A DNA stretch of 40,870 nucleotides, from contig DAORND010000019.1 of assembly GCA_035440755.1 (NCBI GenBank), positions 1 through 40,870 of the forward strand, read 5' to 3'. The notes below the pieces were generated by a model that worked only from the letters and a program-made list of their open reading frames with translations, was not told the DNA's origin and did not search any database. Below, piece by piece: positions 23,670-33,619 of the stretch; position 1 is the stretch's first letter; each line of letters opens with the position of its first letter. A program made the position numbers and the translations under genes. This DNA comes from Aquimonas sp002352135 (lineage in GTDB: Bacteria; Pseudomonadota; Gammaproteobacteria; Xanthomonadales; Xanthomonadaceae).

Positions 23670-24908
23670 ATGACCACGAATCTCATCAGATTGACGTTGA
23701 CGTTAGGCATCGCAATGCTTGCCCAACGATCAGACGCGGCCATCGAAACGAAACGACTGCAACCGGTGCCGCTCACGCCTGGATCGGAGTTTGGCTATGC
23801 CGTCGCGGGCCAACATCCGGTCTGGCTATTGAGCGCTCCAGGAGCGTCGGGTGGTCAGGGCCAGATCCATGTCTTTGACTGCACCGATGCAGTCTGCCAA
23901 CAAAGCCAGACCATCACCGGATCTGGCTCAACGGGTTTCGGCCGTGCTCTGGCACTGAGCAATGAATGGTTGGCGGTTGGTCAGCCTGAAGTGCAGCGGG
24001 TCAGCCTGTATCAACGGCTGGCTGGTACTTGGGTGCTGCATTCCACTGTTCAACCGACTATTCCAATCGTGAACGGCAAGTTTGGTTCTGCCGTGGCATT
24101 GGATGGAACGCGGCTTGCGGTGGGTGCACCGGGTGAGGGTAACGGTGCAGGCGCTGTCTACATCGTTGATCAGATTGCTGATCAATGGGTTCAGCAGGTG
24201 CGATTGGATGCACCGACCGTGTTACGCAGACTGGGCCATGCGATGGCGTTGGATGGCGACACGCTGGCAGTGGGCGCGCCCTATTCTGCAGTGCCCCCCG
24301 GCTACGCCGAAGGGCGAGTGTGGGTAGTCAGGAATGTTGGCGGCATCTGGTCTGAGGAAGCCTTATTGGCGTCACCCGTCCCTGCCTCAGCGGAATTGTT
24401 TGGCTTCGCCGTCGACATGCAGGCTGATCGCTTGGTGATTGGGAGGCCGGGCGCCAGTCAGAGCGCTGTGTACGATGGGGCCGTTGATGTGTTTACGCGC
24501 GGCAACGATTCCAGCTGGACCTTGGAAACAACACTGAGTGCACTCAGTGGCTCGGCGAATGAACGATTTGGCTGGTCGGTCGGTTTGGATGACGAGCAGA
24601 TCGTGGTGGGTTCGCCCTTTGCGCTGGCTAATCAGACGTTTCTGTGTGGCGGCTCCACCTTGTACGTTCATGCGGCCGGCCAATGGTCCACGACGGCAGA
24701 CGCAGTGCACGATCGTTTGCCAGGCGGTCTGGCGGGCTTTTCGGTAGCGCTGTCATCGCAGCGTTGGATGACTGGCGCGCCGACGTTTGCGGAATCCGCG
24801 GGGACAGGGTCAGGCGTCGGCTACTGGTTCGACAGGGTCAATGGCTTGTTTGGCCATGGCTTTGGTCTTGCCGATATCAGCTGTTTGCCTGAGGCGAACC
24901 GACATTGA
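23670..24908 (+). CDS. secreted FG-GAP repeat protein, seven repeats
   Basis: A 412-residue exported protein. Start 23670 is preceded by AAGGT and begins a signal peptide ending near RSDAA; an ATG at 23646 in the same frame is an alternative. I count seven FG-GAP-type units (FGYAVAG, FGRALAL, FGSAVAL, LGHAMAL, FGFAVDM, FGWSVGL, and a last AGFSVAL), each followed by an L-x-V-G-A/S-P strand and a G-x-V-x-V-x strand. Seven units suit a single closed propeller. The C-terminus LFGHGFGLADISC resembles the F-x-x-G-F-E motif of other secreted proteins here, with E replaced by G. Convergent with the response-regulator gene, 34 bases away. Confidence 0.85.
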   Translation: MTTNLIRLTLTLGIAMLAQRSDAAIETKRLQPVPLTPGSEFGYAVAGQHPVWLLSAPGASGGQGQIHVFDCTDAVCQQSQTITGSGSTGFGRALALSNEWLAVGQPEVQRVSLYQRLAGTWVLHSTVQPTIPIVNGKFGSAVALDGTRLAVGAPGEGNGAGAVYIVDQIADQWVQQVRLDAPTVLRRLGHAMALDGDTLAVGAPYSAVPPGYAEGRVWVVRNVGGIWSEEALLASPVPASAELFGFAVDMQADRLVIGRPGASQSAVYDGAVDVFTRGNDSSWTLETTLSALSGSANERFGWSVGLDDEQIVVGSPFALANQTFLCGGSTLYVHAAGQWSTTADAVHDRLPGGLAGFSVALSSQRWMTGAPTFAESAGTGSGVGYWFDRVNGLFGHGFGLADISCLPEANRH

Positions 24909-24942
24909 ACGTTCCGATTCCAAGCATACCTCGCGGAAGACC

Positions 24943-25599
24943 TCAGTCTGTCTTTCCGTCGAGCAGTTTGTGACGCACGGCGTAGCGGATCAGTTCCGCG
25001 GTATTGCGCGCTTCAAGTTTGCTCAGTACTCGGGACCGGTGGTTTTCGGCGGTCTTCGCACTGATGTCCAGATGCTTCGCGATTTCCTTGGTCGTCATGC
25101 CTTCCACGATCAGGTGGAATACCTCCCGCTCGCGTGACGTCAATTCCCGATAGGGATCTTCCAGACGGGCGCTAGGGTGTTGAACCTGCTGCGCCAGGAT
25201 CCGGGATGCATGGACGCCGTAGAACGCACGACCTTGCGCCAGCGCTTTCACTGCATTCAGAAGCTCGCTGCCAGCGCTGTCCTTGAGCAAGTATCCAGAC
25301 GCGCCAGCACGCACAACGTGCAGTACATATTCCTCTTCGGTATGCATGGTCAGGACAAGCACCCGGGTGTCCGGTAGCTCGGTGCTGAGTCGGCGTACCA
25401 CCTCAATGCCGTTCAGGCGCGGCATGGACAGGTCAACCACCAGGACATCAGGGCGATAACGGATGGCCAGATCGAGTGCGCTGACCCCGTCTGCAGCCTG
25501 TCCCAGCACATCAATCTCACCGCTTGCCAGCAGTAAGGAGACAACGCCCTCGCGGAGGATCGTGTGGTCGTCGGCCACGATGACGCGGATACGGCTCAT
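24943..25599 (-). CDS. NarL/FixJ-family response regulator
   Basis: A 218-residue two-component regulator. The receiver domain (about 1-120) has D10/D11, phospho-acceptor D56 (VLVVDLSMP) and K106 (SGYLLKDS). The LuxR-type helix-turn-helix follows: LTSREREVFHLIVEGMTTKEIA (about 152-173) and ISAKTAENHRSRVLSKL. Such proteins bind DNA as dimers when phosphorylated. The start at 25599 overlaps the histidine-kinase stop (ATGA). It is the last gene of the five-gene signalling operon and its likely transcriptional output. Confidence 0.95.
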   Translation of the reverse strand: MSRIRVIVADDHTILREGVVSLLLASGEIDVLGQAADGVSALDLAIRYRPDVLVVDLSMPRLNGIEVVRRLSTELPDTRVLVLTMHTEEEYVLHVVRAGASGYLLKDSAGSELLNAVKALAQGRAFYGVHASRILAQQVQHPSARLEDPYRELTSREREVFHLIVEGMTTKEIAKHLDISAKTAENHRSRVLSKLEARNTAELIRYAVRHKLLDGKTD

Positions 25600-26372
25600 G
25601 GCAAAGGGGTTCCGCTATCAATGTCCACTAACGGCAGGGCGATTCGAAGCTGTGTGCCCTCTCCTTCTGCGGAAATCATCTGTAGTTGCCCCCCAAAAAG
25701 ACGCACACGTTCACGCATGCTGGCAAGACCACTACTCACCCCCTGACTTGCCGACGCAAGCGCGGCGTTAACATCAAAACCAATGCCATCGTCAACCACC
25801 AGAATGTGGAGCATCCTGGCGCGCTCGTACAAACGCAGCACGATCGTCTGCGCTTGTGCATGCTTCAATGCGTTGTTGAGCGACTCTTGCGCAATCCGGA
25901 ACACGAGCGTGGCCAGTTCGGAATCAAGACTTTCCGGCAGTCCCTCGGCATCCATTGAAATCTGCGGGCCATGCTCGTTGGTGGCGGTTCGCGCAAGCCA
26001 TTGCAGCGCGGCATGCAAGCCGAGGTCATCCAGAATCTGTGGACGCAGATTGCGAGCCAAGGCGCGAGTTTCGGCAATGGCGAGATCGCATAGCTGCAAT
26101 GTCTCATCGGCAATCGGATCCGCTGCGGTCTTCGCCGACATCTGTTCGATCCGATGCCGAATCGCGGTCAAGGTCTGCCCCAGGCCATCGTGCAGCTCTC
26201 GGGCCAGCCGTCGTCGTTCATCCTCTTGGATGCGCCAAACGGAACGGGCGAGTCGACGTGACTGCAACTCGCCACGCTGAAGTCGCGAAAACAGGCGTTC
26301 CTGCTCAGTTCGCAACTGCTGTAGTTGTTCACTGAGTTGCTCCGGCAGGAGTGGAATCAGTTCGGGGCTCAT
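25596..26372 (-). CDS. sensorless cytoplasmic histidine kinase (HisKA_3/NarX-NreB type)
   Basis: A 258-residue histidine kinase without membrane segments or a recognisable input domain. Residues 1-50 form a Leu/Gln/Glu-rich coiled coil. The dimerisation/phosphoacceptor block RIQEDERRRLARELHDGLGQ places the phosphorylated His at 61. The ATPase domain shows the N-box (FRIAQESLNNALKHA), the G1 motif VVDDGIGF and the G2 region GLASMRERVRLFGG. It should phosphorylate the adjacent NarL-type regulator. Start 26372 overlaps the stop of the Ser/Thr kinase gene (ATGA). With no sensor of its own it probably takes input from partner proteins of the operon; that is inference. Confidence 0.93.
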   Translation of the reverse strand: MSPELIPLLPEQLSEQLQQLRTEQERLFSRLQRGELQSRRLARSVWRIQEDERRRLARELHDGLGQTLTAIRHRIEQMSAKTAADPIADETLQLCDLAIAETRALARNLRPQILDDLGLHAALQWLARTATNEHGPQISMDAEGLPESLDSELATLVFRIAQESLNNALKHAQAQTIVLRLYERARMLHILVVDDGIGFDVNAALASASQGVSSGLASMRERVRLFGGQLQMISAEGEGTQLRIALPLVDIDSGTPLP

Positions 26373-29300
26373 TGCGCGGCGTCGCTCTTGTTCAGCATGT
26401 GCAGAGTTTCCTCGTCGTAACGCGCGATCATTGGCTCTGGCAACTGGGCCAAGACATGCAAGCGGGCTTGCTTGGCAGCGACCTCTGCCTGTGCTGCCAA
26501 GTCTGAAGGCAACGCCATGGCGGCAAGGTGCAGCTCGAAGCTGTTTCGCCAAGACCCGATTCGCTGCAGCAGAGCGATGGCTTCGCGGTAGTCGGCAACC
26601 GCATCGGGCGACTGGATGCGCAGGCTGGCCAGAATCAGTTGCAGTCGAAGGTCGACGCTCGGGTAGCTGTCCACTTGATGTCTGGCCTGCTGCAGCAGGG
26701 TCTCCGCATCACCGCGGCGATTCGCTTGATATTGCTGGACTGATTTTGCCAGCAGTGTCTCGGTCTGCAGTGGGAGGCTGTGTGCCTTGTTGCTGGCGTC
26801 GGCTGCGCTATCAAGTTGATCACCTACGTGATCAGGATCGGTTTTGCCTGCCATGCGTGCCAGCAACAGATGCCATTTGGCCTGCTGCTCTGCGCTGTCT
26901 GGTGGTGTTTGCTCCAGCTGCGTGATCGTCTGGTTCAGCAAGGCTGGGTCCATGGCTTCCAGCGCAATCTCCAATTGCAGGAGGCGCATTTCCGATGCGC
27001 CGCGCACATCACCGCGTTGCTGGAACAAGGTCAAGGCCTTGCGCGCGGTATCAAGCCCTTCACTGAAATGCCCCGTCAGCAAAGACAGCTGGGCGCGCAT
27101 GGCATAGGCGGTGGGAATGTCTTCACCCAGCTGCATCGCTTCCGCCTGCTGAATCTGCGCATCGATCAATGTTGCGGCGGCTTTGAACTCACCCCTCGCC
27201 ATCATGGCAAGTCCTTTGGCGTGATTGGCCTGAAGGATGCGGGCAATGTCGTTGGAGTCTTTGGCTTGCGTTTCCGCCTGCTGCCAGTAGACCTGCGCGT
27301 TGTCGAACTCGCCAAGATGATAGTAGGCAAAGCCAACGTTCAGCAGGCTGCTGATGACCTGAGAGGCGTCGCCAGACTCCTGCCTGTGCGCCAGCGCTTC
27401 GCGATAGGAACGCAGCGCGGCATCAAATTGGCCCTGTTCTTCGTAGAGGACGCCCAAGTCATTCTCGACATCAGCCAGCAGGGAGCGATCGCCCAGCTGC
27501 CGAGCAAGCGTCTCGGCACGCCCGAGCGCTTGAGAGGCGGCATCGAAGTCGCCTTGCAAGCTGAGTTCACTGCCGAGGTTCAACAGGGCGGTGGCCTCGC
27601 CTTCCGAATGACCGAGCTGTTGCCACAGCTTGGCAGAACGGTCGAAGTTGTCGACCGCCTGATCGGGTTGTCCCAGAGAGCGATACCCCATCCCGATGGC
27701 ATTGGTGATGCGTGCTTGCGCCTCACGGTCCTTCACTCGATTGGCGAGCATCAGTCCACGCAGCAGATAGTCCTCCACGGCGACGCTGGCGTCACCGCCG
27801 AGAATGGCAAGTCGACCAAGTTGAAACCAGACATTGGGATTGTTGTGATCCCTCTCGGCGGCGGACAACAAAGCGGCGCGCGCTTCCTCATCGCGCTCCT
27901 GCGCCAACAGCACCAGAGCCAGTTGGTATTGCAGTACAGGATCCTGCCGATGCTGCAACGCTTCGCGCAACGCGGACTCCGCGCCTTCATCTGCGAGCAA
28001 GGCCAAGGCCAATGCGCGAACACGCTGCATGGCCGGCGTTGCGCTAGTTTTCATCGCATCGAGCGCCGACCCGGCAACGGCCAGTGCGCGCGCAGAATCC
28101 GGGCTATCCATTGCAGTTTCAAGGCGCGCCCACCATAGCGCCGGGTCGTCATTGGAGTCCGTGGGCGCTGCCTCGTCCAACATGGCCTGTACGCTCCCGG
28201 ATCGCAGTCGAGGGTGCCAGGAAAGTCGGCCCTGCTCCAGTAACTGGTTGCCCAGGCGAACAACCGCCGCGCTCAGCGAGTCAATCGAATCGAAGCTCAT
28301 CTCAGCGTGTGTTGGTTCCTCAGACGCGTCCTCATTGCTTAGCGTCACCCTGACCAGCAAACGATCCGCCTCACGACGAAGGTCAACGGTCATCAAATGG
28401 TGCACCCCAAGTGATTGAATGACTTGAGCGCGATGACGCATTGCCGTCTCGCTGTCAAAACCCAGCGAACGCAGGCTGCGTTCGGTCAGCTTCCGTGGCA
28501 GCACAGCGATTTCACCGTCCACCTCGCTATCTGCCTGAAGCAGGGCATACGCGGCAATCGAGACATCCTTCCATGCGATCGGCTGGCCTGAGCCCGGTGT
28601 GGTCAGGTCGTCGGCGACATGCCAAGGCAGGATTGCCAGATCGAAAGGGGCCTGGTCTGCCTGCCATGTCGCCACAATCTGGTCGACGAAGGCTGGCCGC
28701 CAGATGGCCAAGCTTCCCATCGAAAGCGCGATGAGCAACGCGCCTGCTGTCCAAAGGGCGCGCTTGAGTTTGTCCTGGCGCTGATGGGATCGCTTGGGCA
28801 ATCGTCCGGCCGCAATAGCGGCAACGATCGCGTCGGCTGATTGCAGTCGATGCGCAGGCCGGATTTCCAGCAATGCAGCGCAAAGCTGCACCGCCAAGGG
28901 CGGCAATCCAGACTTGAGTTTGTCCGGCGGGTCCGGAGTGCGGAACAGCCGCTGCGCGAGCATTTCCGCTGCGGTACCGTTGCGGAAGGGCAGCACACCG
29001 GTCAGCATCTCGTAGAGGATCAGGCCGAGCGCGTAAAGGTCACTGCGTCCATCCAGCTTGTCGGCTCGCGCCTGCTCAGGCGACAAATAGGCCGGCGTTC
29101 CGATGACGACGCCGCTACCGGTGATCCCGGTCGAACCCGCACTGCGCGCGACGCCGAAGTCGGTGATGCGCGCCTCGCCGGTTTTCGTCAGCAGGATGTT
29201 CGCAGGCTTCAGGTCGCGATGGATCACACCGCGATGATGCGCAGCGGCCAACCCCAGAGCAATTTCGCGAGCGATCCTCAGCGCTTCATCCGGGGGCAAT

Positions 29301-29695
29301 GCACCTTCGCGATCCAGTCGCCGCTCCAGCGATTCGCCGTCGACGAAGTCCATGCTGATCATCCACGCCGATTCATGACGAACCAGATCGTGGATGCGAA
29401 CGACATGCGGACTGGAGACTTGTCGAGCCAGCAGCAACTCCTGTCTGAAGCGGTCAAACGCGTCCGGGCGTGAGGCCAGTTCCGGGCGAAGGAGCTTGAG
29501 GGCGACCGGTACGTTGAGTTCGCTGTCCCACGCTTGATACACCAGACCCATGCCGCCCATGCCGAGCAGATGTTCAATGCGGTAGCGCTGCGCGACGACG
29601 TCACCCTGGCGCAGTTCGCTGGCCATCAAAAAGCCGGTGAGCGTGGCCATGCCCACCGTGACGGCTTGTTGAAGATCCCTTCCTGGCTGGGTCAT
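26369..29695 (-). CDS. transmembrane Ser/Thr protein kinase with long C-terminal TPR region
   Basis: A 1108-residue protein. The kinase domain (about 38-300) has all key residues: Gly loop LLGMGGMG (43-50), Lys67 (VALKLL), HRDLKPAN with Asp161, DFG with Asp179, and GTPAYLSPEQ. One transmembrane helix lies at about 313-333. After it comes a region of about 150 residues (from APFDLAILPWHVADD) like the linker of other TPR kinases, and then many degenerate and good TPR units (A-x-G-x-x-x-x-x-L-G-x-x-x-x-A-x-x-x-Y/F) to the end. The kinase should be cytoplasmic and the TPR part periplasmic. M1 is chosen because of the ATGA overlap with the FHA gene and GGGAAG upstream; M24 is possible. Confidence 0.94.
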   Translation of the reverse strand: MTQPGRDLQQAVTVGMATLTGFLMASELRQGDVVAQRYRIEHLLGMGGMGLVYQAWDSELNVPVALKLLRPELASRPDAFDRFRQELLLARQVSSPHVVRIHDLVRHESAWMISMDFVDGESLERRLDREGALPPDEALRIAREIALGLAAAHHRGVIHRDLKPANILLTKTGEARITDFGVARSAGSTGITGSGVVIGTPAYLSPEQARADKLDGRSDLYALGLILYEMLTGVLPFRNGTAAEMLAQRLFRTPDPPDKLKSGLPPLAVQLCAALLEIRPAHRLQSADAIVAAIAAGRLPKRSHQRQDKLKRALWTAGALLIALSMGSLAIWRPAFVDQIVATWQADQAPFDLAILPWHVADDLTTPGSGQPIAWKDVSIAAYALLQADSEVDGEIAVLPRKLTERSLRSLGFDSETAMRHRAQVIQSLGVHHLMTVDLRREADRLLVRVTLSNEDASEEPTHAEMSFDSIDSLSAAVVRLGNQLLEQGRLSWHPRLRSGSVQAMLDEAAPTDSNDDPALWWARLETAMDSPDSARALAVAGSALDAMKTSATPAMQRVRALALALLADEGAESALREALQHRQDPVLQYQLALVLLAQERDEEARAALLSAAERDHNNPNVWFQLGRLAILGGDASVAVEDYLLRGLMLANRVKDREAQARITNAIGMGYRSLGQPDQAVDNFDRSAKLWQQLGHSEGEATALLNLGSELSLQGDFDAASQALGRAETLARQLGDRSLLADVENDLGVLYEEQGQFDAALRSYREALAHRQESGDASQVISSLLNVGFAYYHLGEFDNAQVYWQQAETQAKDSNDIARILQANHAKGLAMMARGEFKAAATLIDAQIQQAEAMQLGEDIPTAYAMRAQLSLLTGHFSEGLDTARKALTLFQQRGDVRGASEMRLLQLEIALEAMDPALLNQTITQLEQTPPDSAEQQAKWHLLLARMAGKTDPDHVGDQLDSAADASNKAHSLPLQTETLLAKSVQQYQANRRGDAETLLQQARHQVDSYPSVDLRLQLILASLRIQSPDAVADYREAIALLQRIGSWRNSFELHLAAMALPSDLAAQAEVAAKQARLHVLAQLPEPMIARYDEETLHMLNKSDAAQ

Positions 29696-30600
29696 ACGGG
29701 CTTCCCGATCCAGGGTTGTGCACTGGATTTCCAGTGGGTGCGTCCAGGTTCAACCTGCAACCAGCTCTCCATTTGACGAAGGCGTTGTTCGATTTGCTGC
29801 GCAACCAAGGTCGATGTCGCCTGGTCAACCAGTGCGGTCATCAGTTCGGCATCGAGATCGGTGAACACTCGGCTGGTGTCGTCGGTGTCAGCATAGATCG
29901 CACCCAGAAGGTCACCCTCATTGACCAATGGTAAGCACACGACAGAGCGTAGACCGCCGGCAACCACGCTGGCTTGTGCTGCGAGCCAGGCCTGCTCGTG
30001 GCGCGCATCCATGTAGACCGCGCGGCGCTCCCGTAAGGCGCGCGCCACCGCGCTGCGGCTGCCAGCAAATCGATCATGATTCAGGTCATCCGGGCTGATA
30101 CCGTAGCAAGCTCTGACGTGCAACTGCTCGGCGTTTGGCCCCAGCAATAGGAATCCACGTCGACATTCAGACAGCTCGACGAAGCCTTTCAGCAATTCCG
30201 TCACCAGATCCTGCTCATCAGTACTGGCTTGCAGTCGCTGCGCCAAGGTATTTGAGCGGGTTTGCCGATCTGCGGCGCGCTTCTGCTGCTGATCGACCTC
30301 GCTGAGCTCAAGGCTTTCGAGCTGACAAAACACATCGCCCACACTGAACCACGCGTCTGCGGGCAAATCGGCATGCCCGACAGGACGTCCCTGCAAGCGT
30401 GTGCCATTCTTTGACCCAAGGTCGGCGATGCGAACTTGCGTTCCATCGTCGAACAGCTGCGCATGGCGGCGCGATACCGAGACATGATCGATCTGCACAT
30501 CGCACTCACTGGCTCGGCCCAAGACCCATTCTCCGCAACGATGCAGGACCCGCGTCTTGGCGGGCGCATCGGGCAAATACAGCGTCAGTCGCAGCAACAT
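29692..30600 (-). CDS. FHA-GAF domain protein
   Basis: A 302-residue cytoplasmic protein. The FHA domain (about 1-95) has GR at 28-29, S43-x-x-H46 (SVSRRHAQL) and the LGSKNGT loop with N65, the residues that hold phosphothreonine peptides. A coiled stretch (about 100-125, LEVDQQQKRAADRQ-like) leads to a GAF domain (about 125-285) with RRGFLLLGPNAEQL, RRAVYMDARHEQAW, RSVVCLPLVNEGDLLGAIYAD and VFTDLDAELMTALVDQATS. The likely partner is the Ser/Thr kinase encoded next, whose start overlaps this stop (ATGA). It may read kinase phosphorylation together with a small-molecule signal; the GAF ligand is unknown. Confidence 0.92.
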   Translation of the reverse strand: MLLRLTLYLPDAPAKTRVLHRCGEWVLGRASECDVQIDHVSVSRRHAQLFDDGTQVRIADLGSKNGTRLQGRPVGHADLPADAWFSVGDVFCQLESLELSEVDQQQKRAADRQTRSNTLAQRLQASTDEQDLVTELLKGFVELSECRRGFLLLGPNAEQLHVRACYGISPDDLNHDRFAGSRSAVARALRERRAVYMDARHEQAWLAAQASVVAGGLRSVVCLPLVNEGDLLGAIYADTDDTSRVFTDLDAELMTALVDQATSTLVAQQIEQRLRQMESWLQVEPGRTHWKSSAQPWIGKPV

Positions 30601-30608
30601 GGCCGGAC

Positions 30609-31463
30609 TCAGGGTGCGCCGCTCAAGCGCGTCAGCGCAAAGGCGAGTGGGCCGGAGCTGCCCAGTAGTTCGCCTTCGAGCGCGGCACTGCCCGCCACGG
30701 AGGCCTGCCAACTATTCGGGATGCCGACACCGCCCAGCGCGTCCACATGGGTCTCAAACTCCAGTACGTGAGCCGCTGCTGCCGCGTAGGCCCCGTTTGT
30801 GTAGGCGGCTTCGGCCAGGTCCAGATCGAGGTCCAGCACCGCCTTGACCGCGGCGGCGAGATCCGGGCTGTCCAGCAAAGTGCGCAATTCGGCCAAGCTT
30901 TCCTGTACCTGCTGGTCGTAGTCCTGATTGGCCTCGAAGCCGAGAAGAAACTCGGAAAAGCGCCCGCTGCGGCCGCGCGTGCGGATGCTGCCAGCGCCGA
31001 TGACACCGGTAATGTCCTTCAACGCGCCACCGACAGGTCCTTTGAAGAACCGGTAGCCCGATCCGGGGGCAAAAACCACATGTTCATCGGTATGAAAATC
31101 GACGTCGACATCGCCTCGAAACGCCAACCCACATGACGCTGGCGGTTCGACACGAACCACGATCGGAAACTCCGCCGCGATGCTCTGCGACACTCTGGGC
31201 AGTCGCGCGCTGATGGCGGCCTGCTCGCTGGCATCCAGCAGCTCTGCGGACAGGCCGAGGCAGGCTTCGGTCAGATTGTCGACATCGTCAAAATGCAGAT
31301 CGAAGTCCAGTTCGTAGACCTCGGCACCGTCGACCAGAGTGATGTCAACTTCCGCTTCGTCACCATCGATGGTCACGACAATACTGTTGGCGGGTGTGCC
31401 AGCGAAAGCCGGCAGCATCGCGCACAGACACGCGAGCAAGGAAGCGGTAAGCAGGAATCGCAT
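30609..31463 (-). CDS. uncharacterised exported protein at the head of the signalling operon
   Basis: A 284-residue protein with a signal peptide (cleavage near PAFAG). An excellent ribosome site (GGAGGG) precedes the start at 31463. The N-terminal half reads as beta-rich and acidic (VDITLVDGAEVYELDFDLHFDD), with two cysteines, one in EACLGLS and one in ASCGLAF. The C-terminal half is helical and Ala/Leu-rich (residues about 170-250). I do not recognise a family. The FHA-GAF gene starts eight bases after its stop, so it is in the same operon. By position it could be a periplasmic ligand or modulator for the TPR part of the kinase, but this is only inference. Confidence 0.8.
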   Translation of the reverse strand: MRFLLTASLLACLCAMLPAFAGTPANSIVVTIDGDEAEVDITLVDGAEVYELDFDLHFDDVDNLTEACLGLSAELLDASEQAAISARLPRVSQSIAAEFPIVVRVEPPASCGLAFRGDVDVDFHTDEHVVFAPGSGYRFFKGPVGGALKDITGVIGAGSIRTRGRSGRFSEFLLGFEANQDYDQQVQESLAELRTLLDSPDLAAAVKAVLDLDLDLAEAAYTNGAYAAAAAHVLEFETHVDALGGVGIPNSWQASVAGSAALEGELLGSSGPLAFALTRLSGAP

Positions 31464-31474
31464 CGGAAGACCCT

Positions 31475-31669
31475 CCTCAGAACAGGGCGGAGGCCATGAA
31501 CTCGTAGTCGCAAGCCTATGTCATCGTGGACGTGTGGTCGATGTCTCGCCGCTCAATTGGTGGCATCTGGGTGAAAAGCACGCCTCAGTCTGAGGGGTTT
31601 CACTCAGAAGGCGCGTTGCACTGCGAATTCTTCCGGCGAGGCTGAGGATTTCTCCTCTCTGTGCTGAGG
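31475..31669. promoter_or_regulatory. divergent control region with repeated CTGAGG motifs
   Basis: The 288-base region between the signalling operon and the secreted protein at 31752 carries CTGAGG on the plus strand at 31590, 31642 and 31664 and on the minus strand at 31584 and 31475 (the last overlaps a ribosome site). The plus-strand copies continue similarly (GGTTTC, ATTTCT, GATTCC). CCTCAGTCTGAGG at 31584-31596 is a near-perfect palindrome. It could be operator DNA for the NarL-type regulator or another factor. Confidence 0.35.
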
Positions 31670-31751
31670 GATTCCCCGGATGGGTGCGGGCGATCCGCTC
31701 CGGCAACCTGTCGCCGTGCTCAAGCACACTCATTGCCACAGGAGGCACGCC

Positions 31752-33428
<1,677 letters not shown>

Positions 33429-33568
33429 GATGGATTGGGCGAGCGGGTTTCTGAGCTGATGTTCGCCAATGGGCGTCATCGGCGTCACAGCCAGTCCAAG
33501 CGCTGAGGATGGCGCCATCGCCCGAGCAATGGATGGCGCGGGTCAGGGGAATGCAAGGGAAGCACGGC

Positions 33569-33602
33569 ACAGGCGCATGGCAACATGCGCCTGTTGCTTT
33601 TT
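33569..33602. terminator. intrinsic terminator between the acidic-tail gene and tatD
   Basis: ACAGGCGCATG (33569-33579) and CATGCGCCTGT (33584-33594) form a perfect 11-pair stem with loop GCAA, a stable tetraloop, followed by TGCTTTTT. It serves the plus-strand gene; the convergent tatD ends 18 bases further on, outside its hairpin. Confidence 0.9.
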
Positions 33603-33619
33603 GCGGTCAGTGTGGAGGG

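Noticed and set aside
26780..28138. 452-codon plus-strand frame inside the kinase TPR region
   Set aside because: Antisense to the TPR repeats, with low-complexity composition and no ribosome site.
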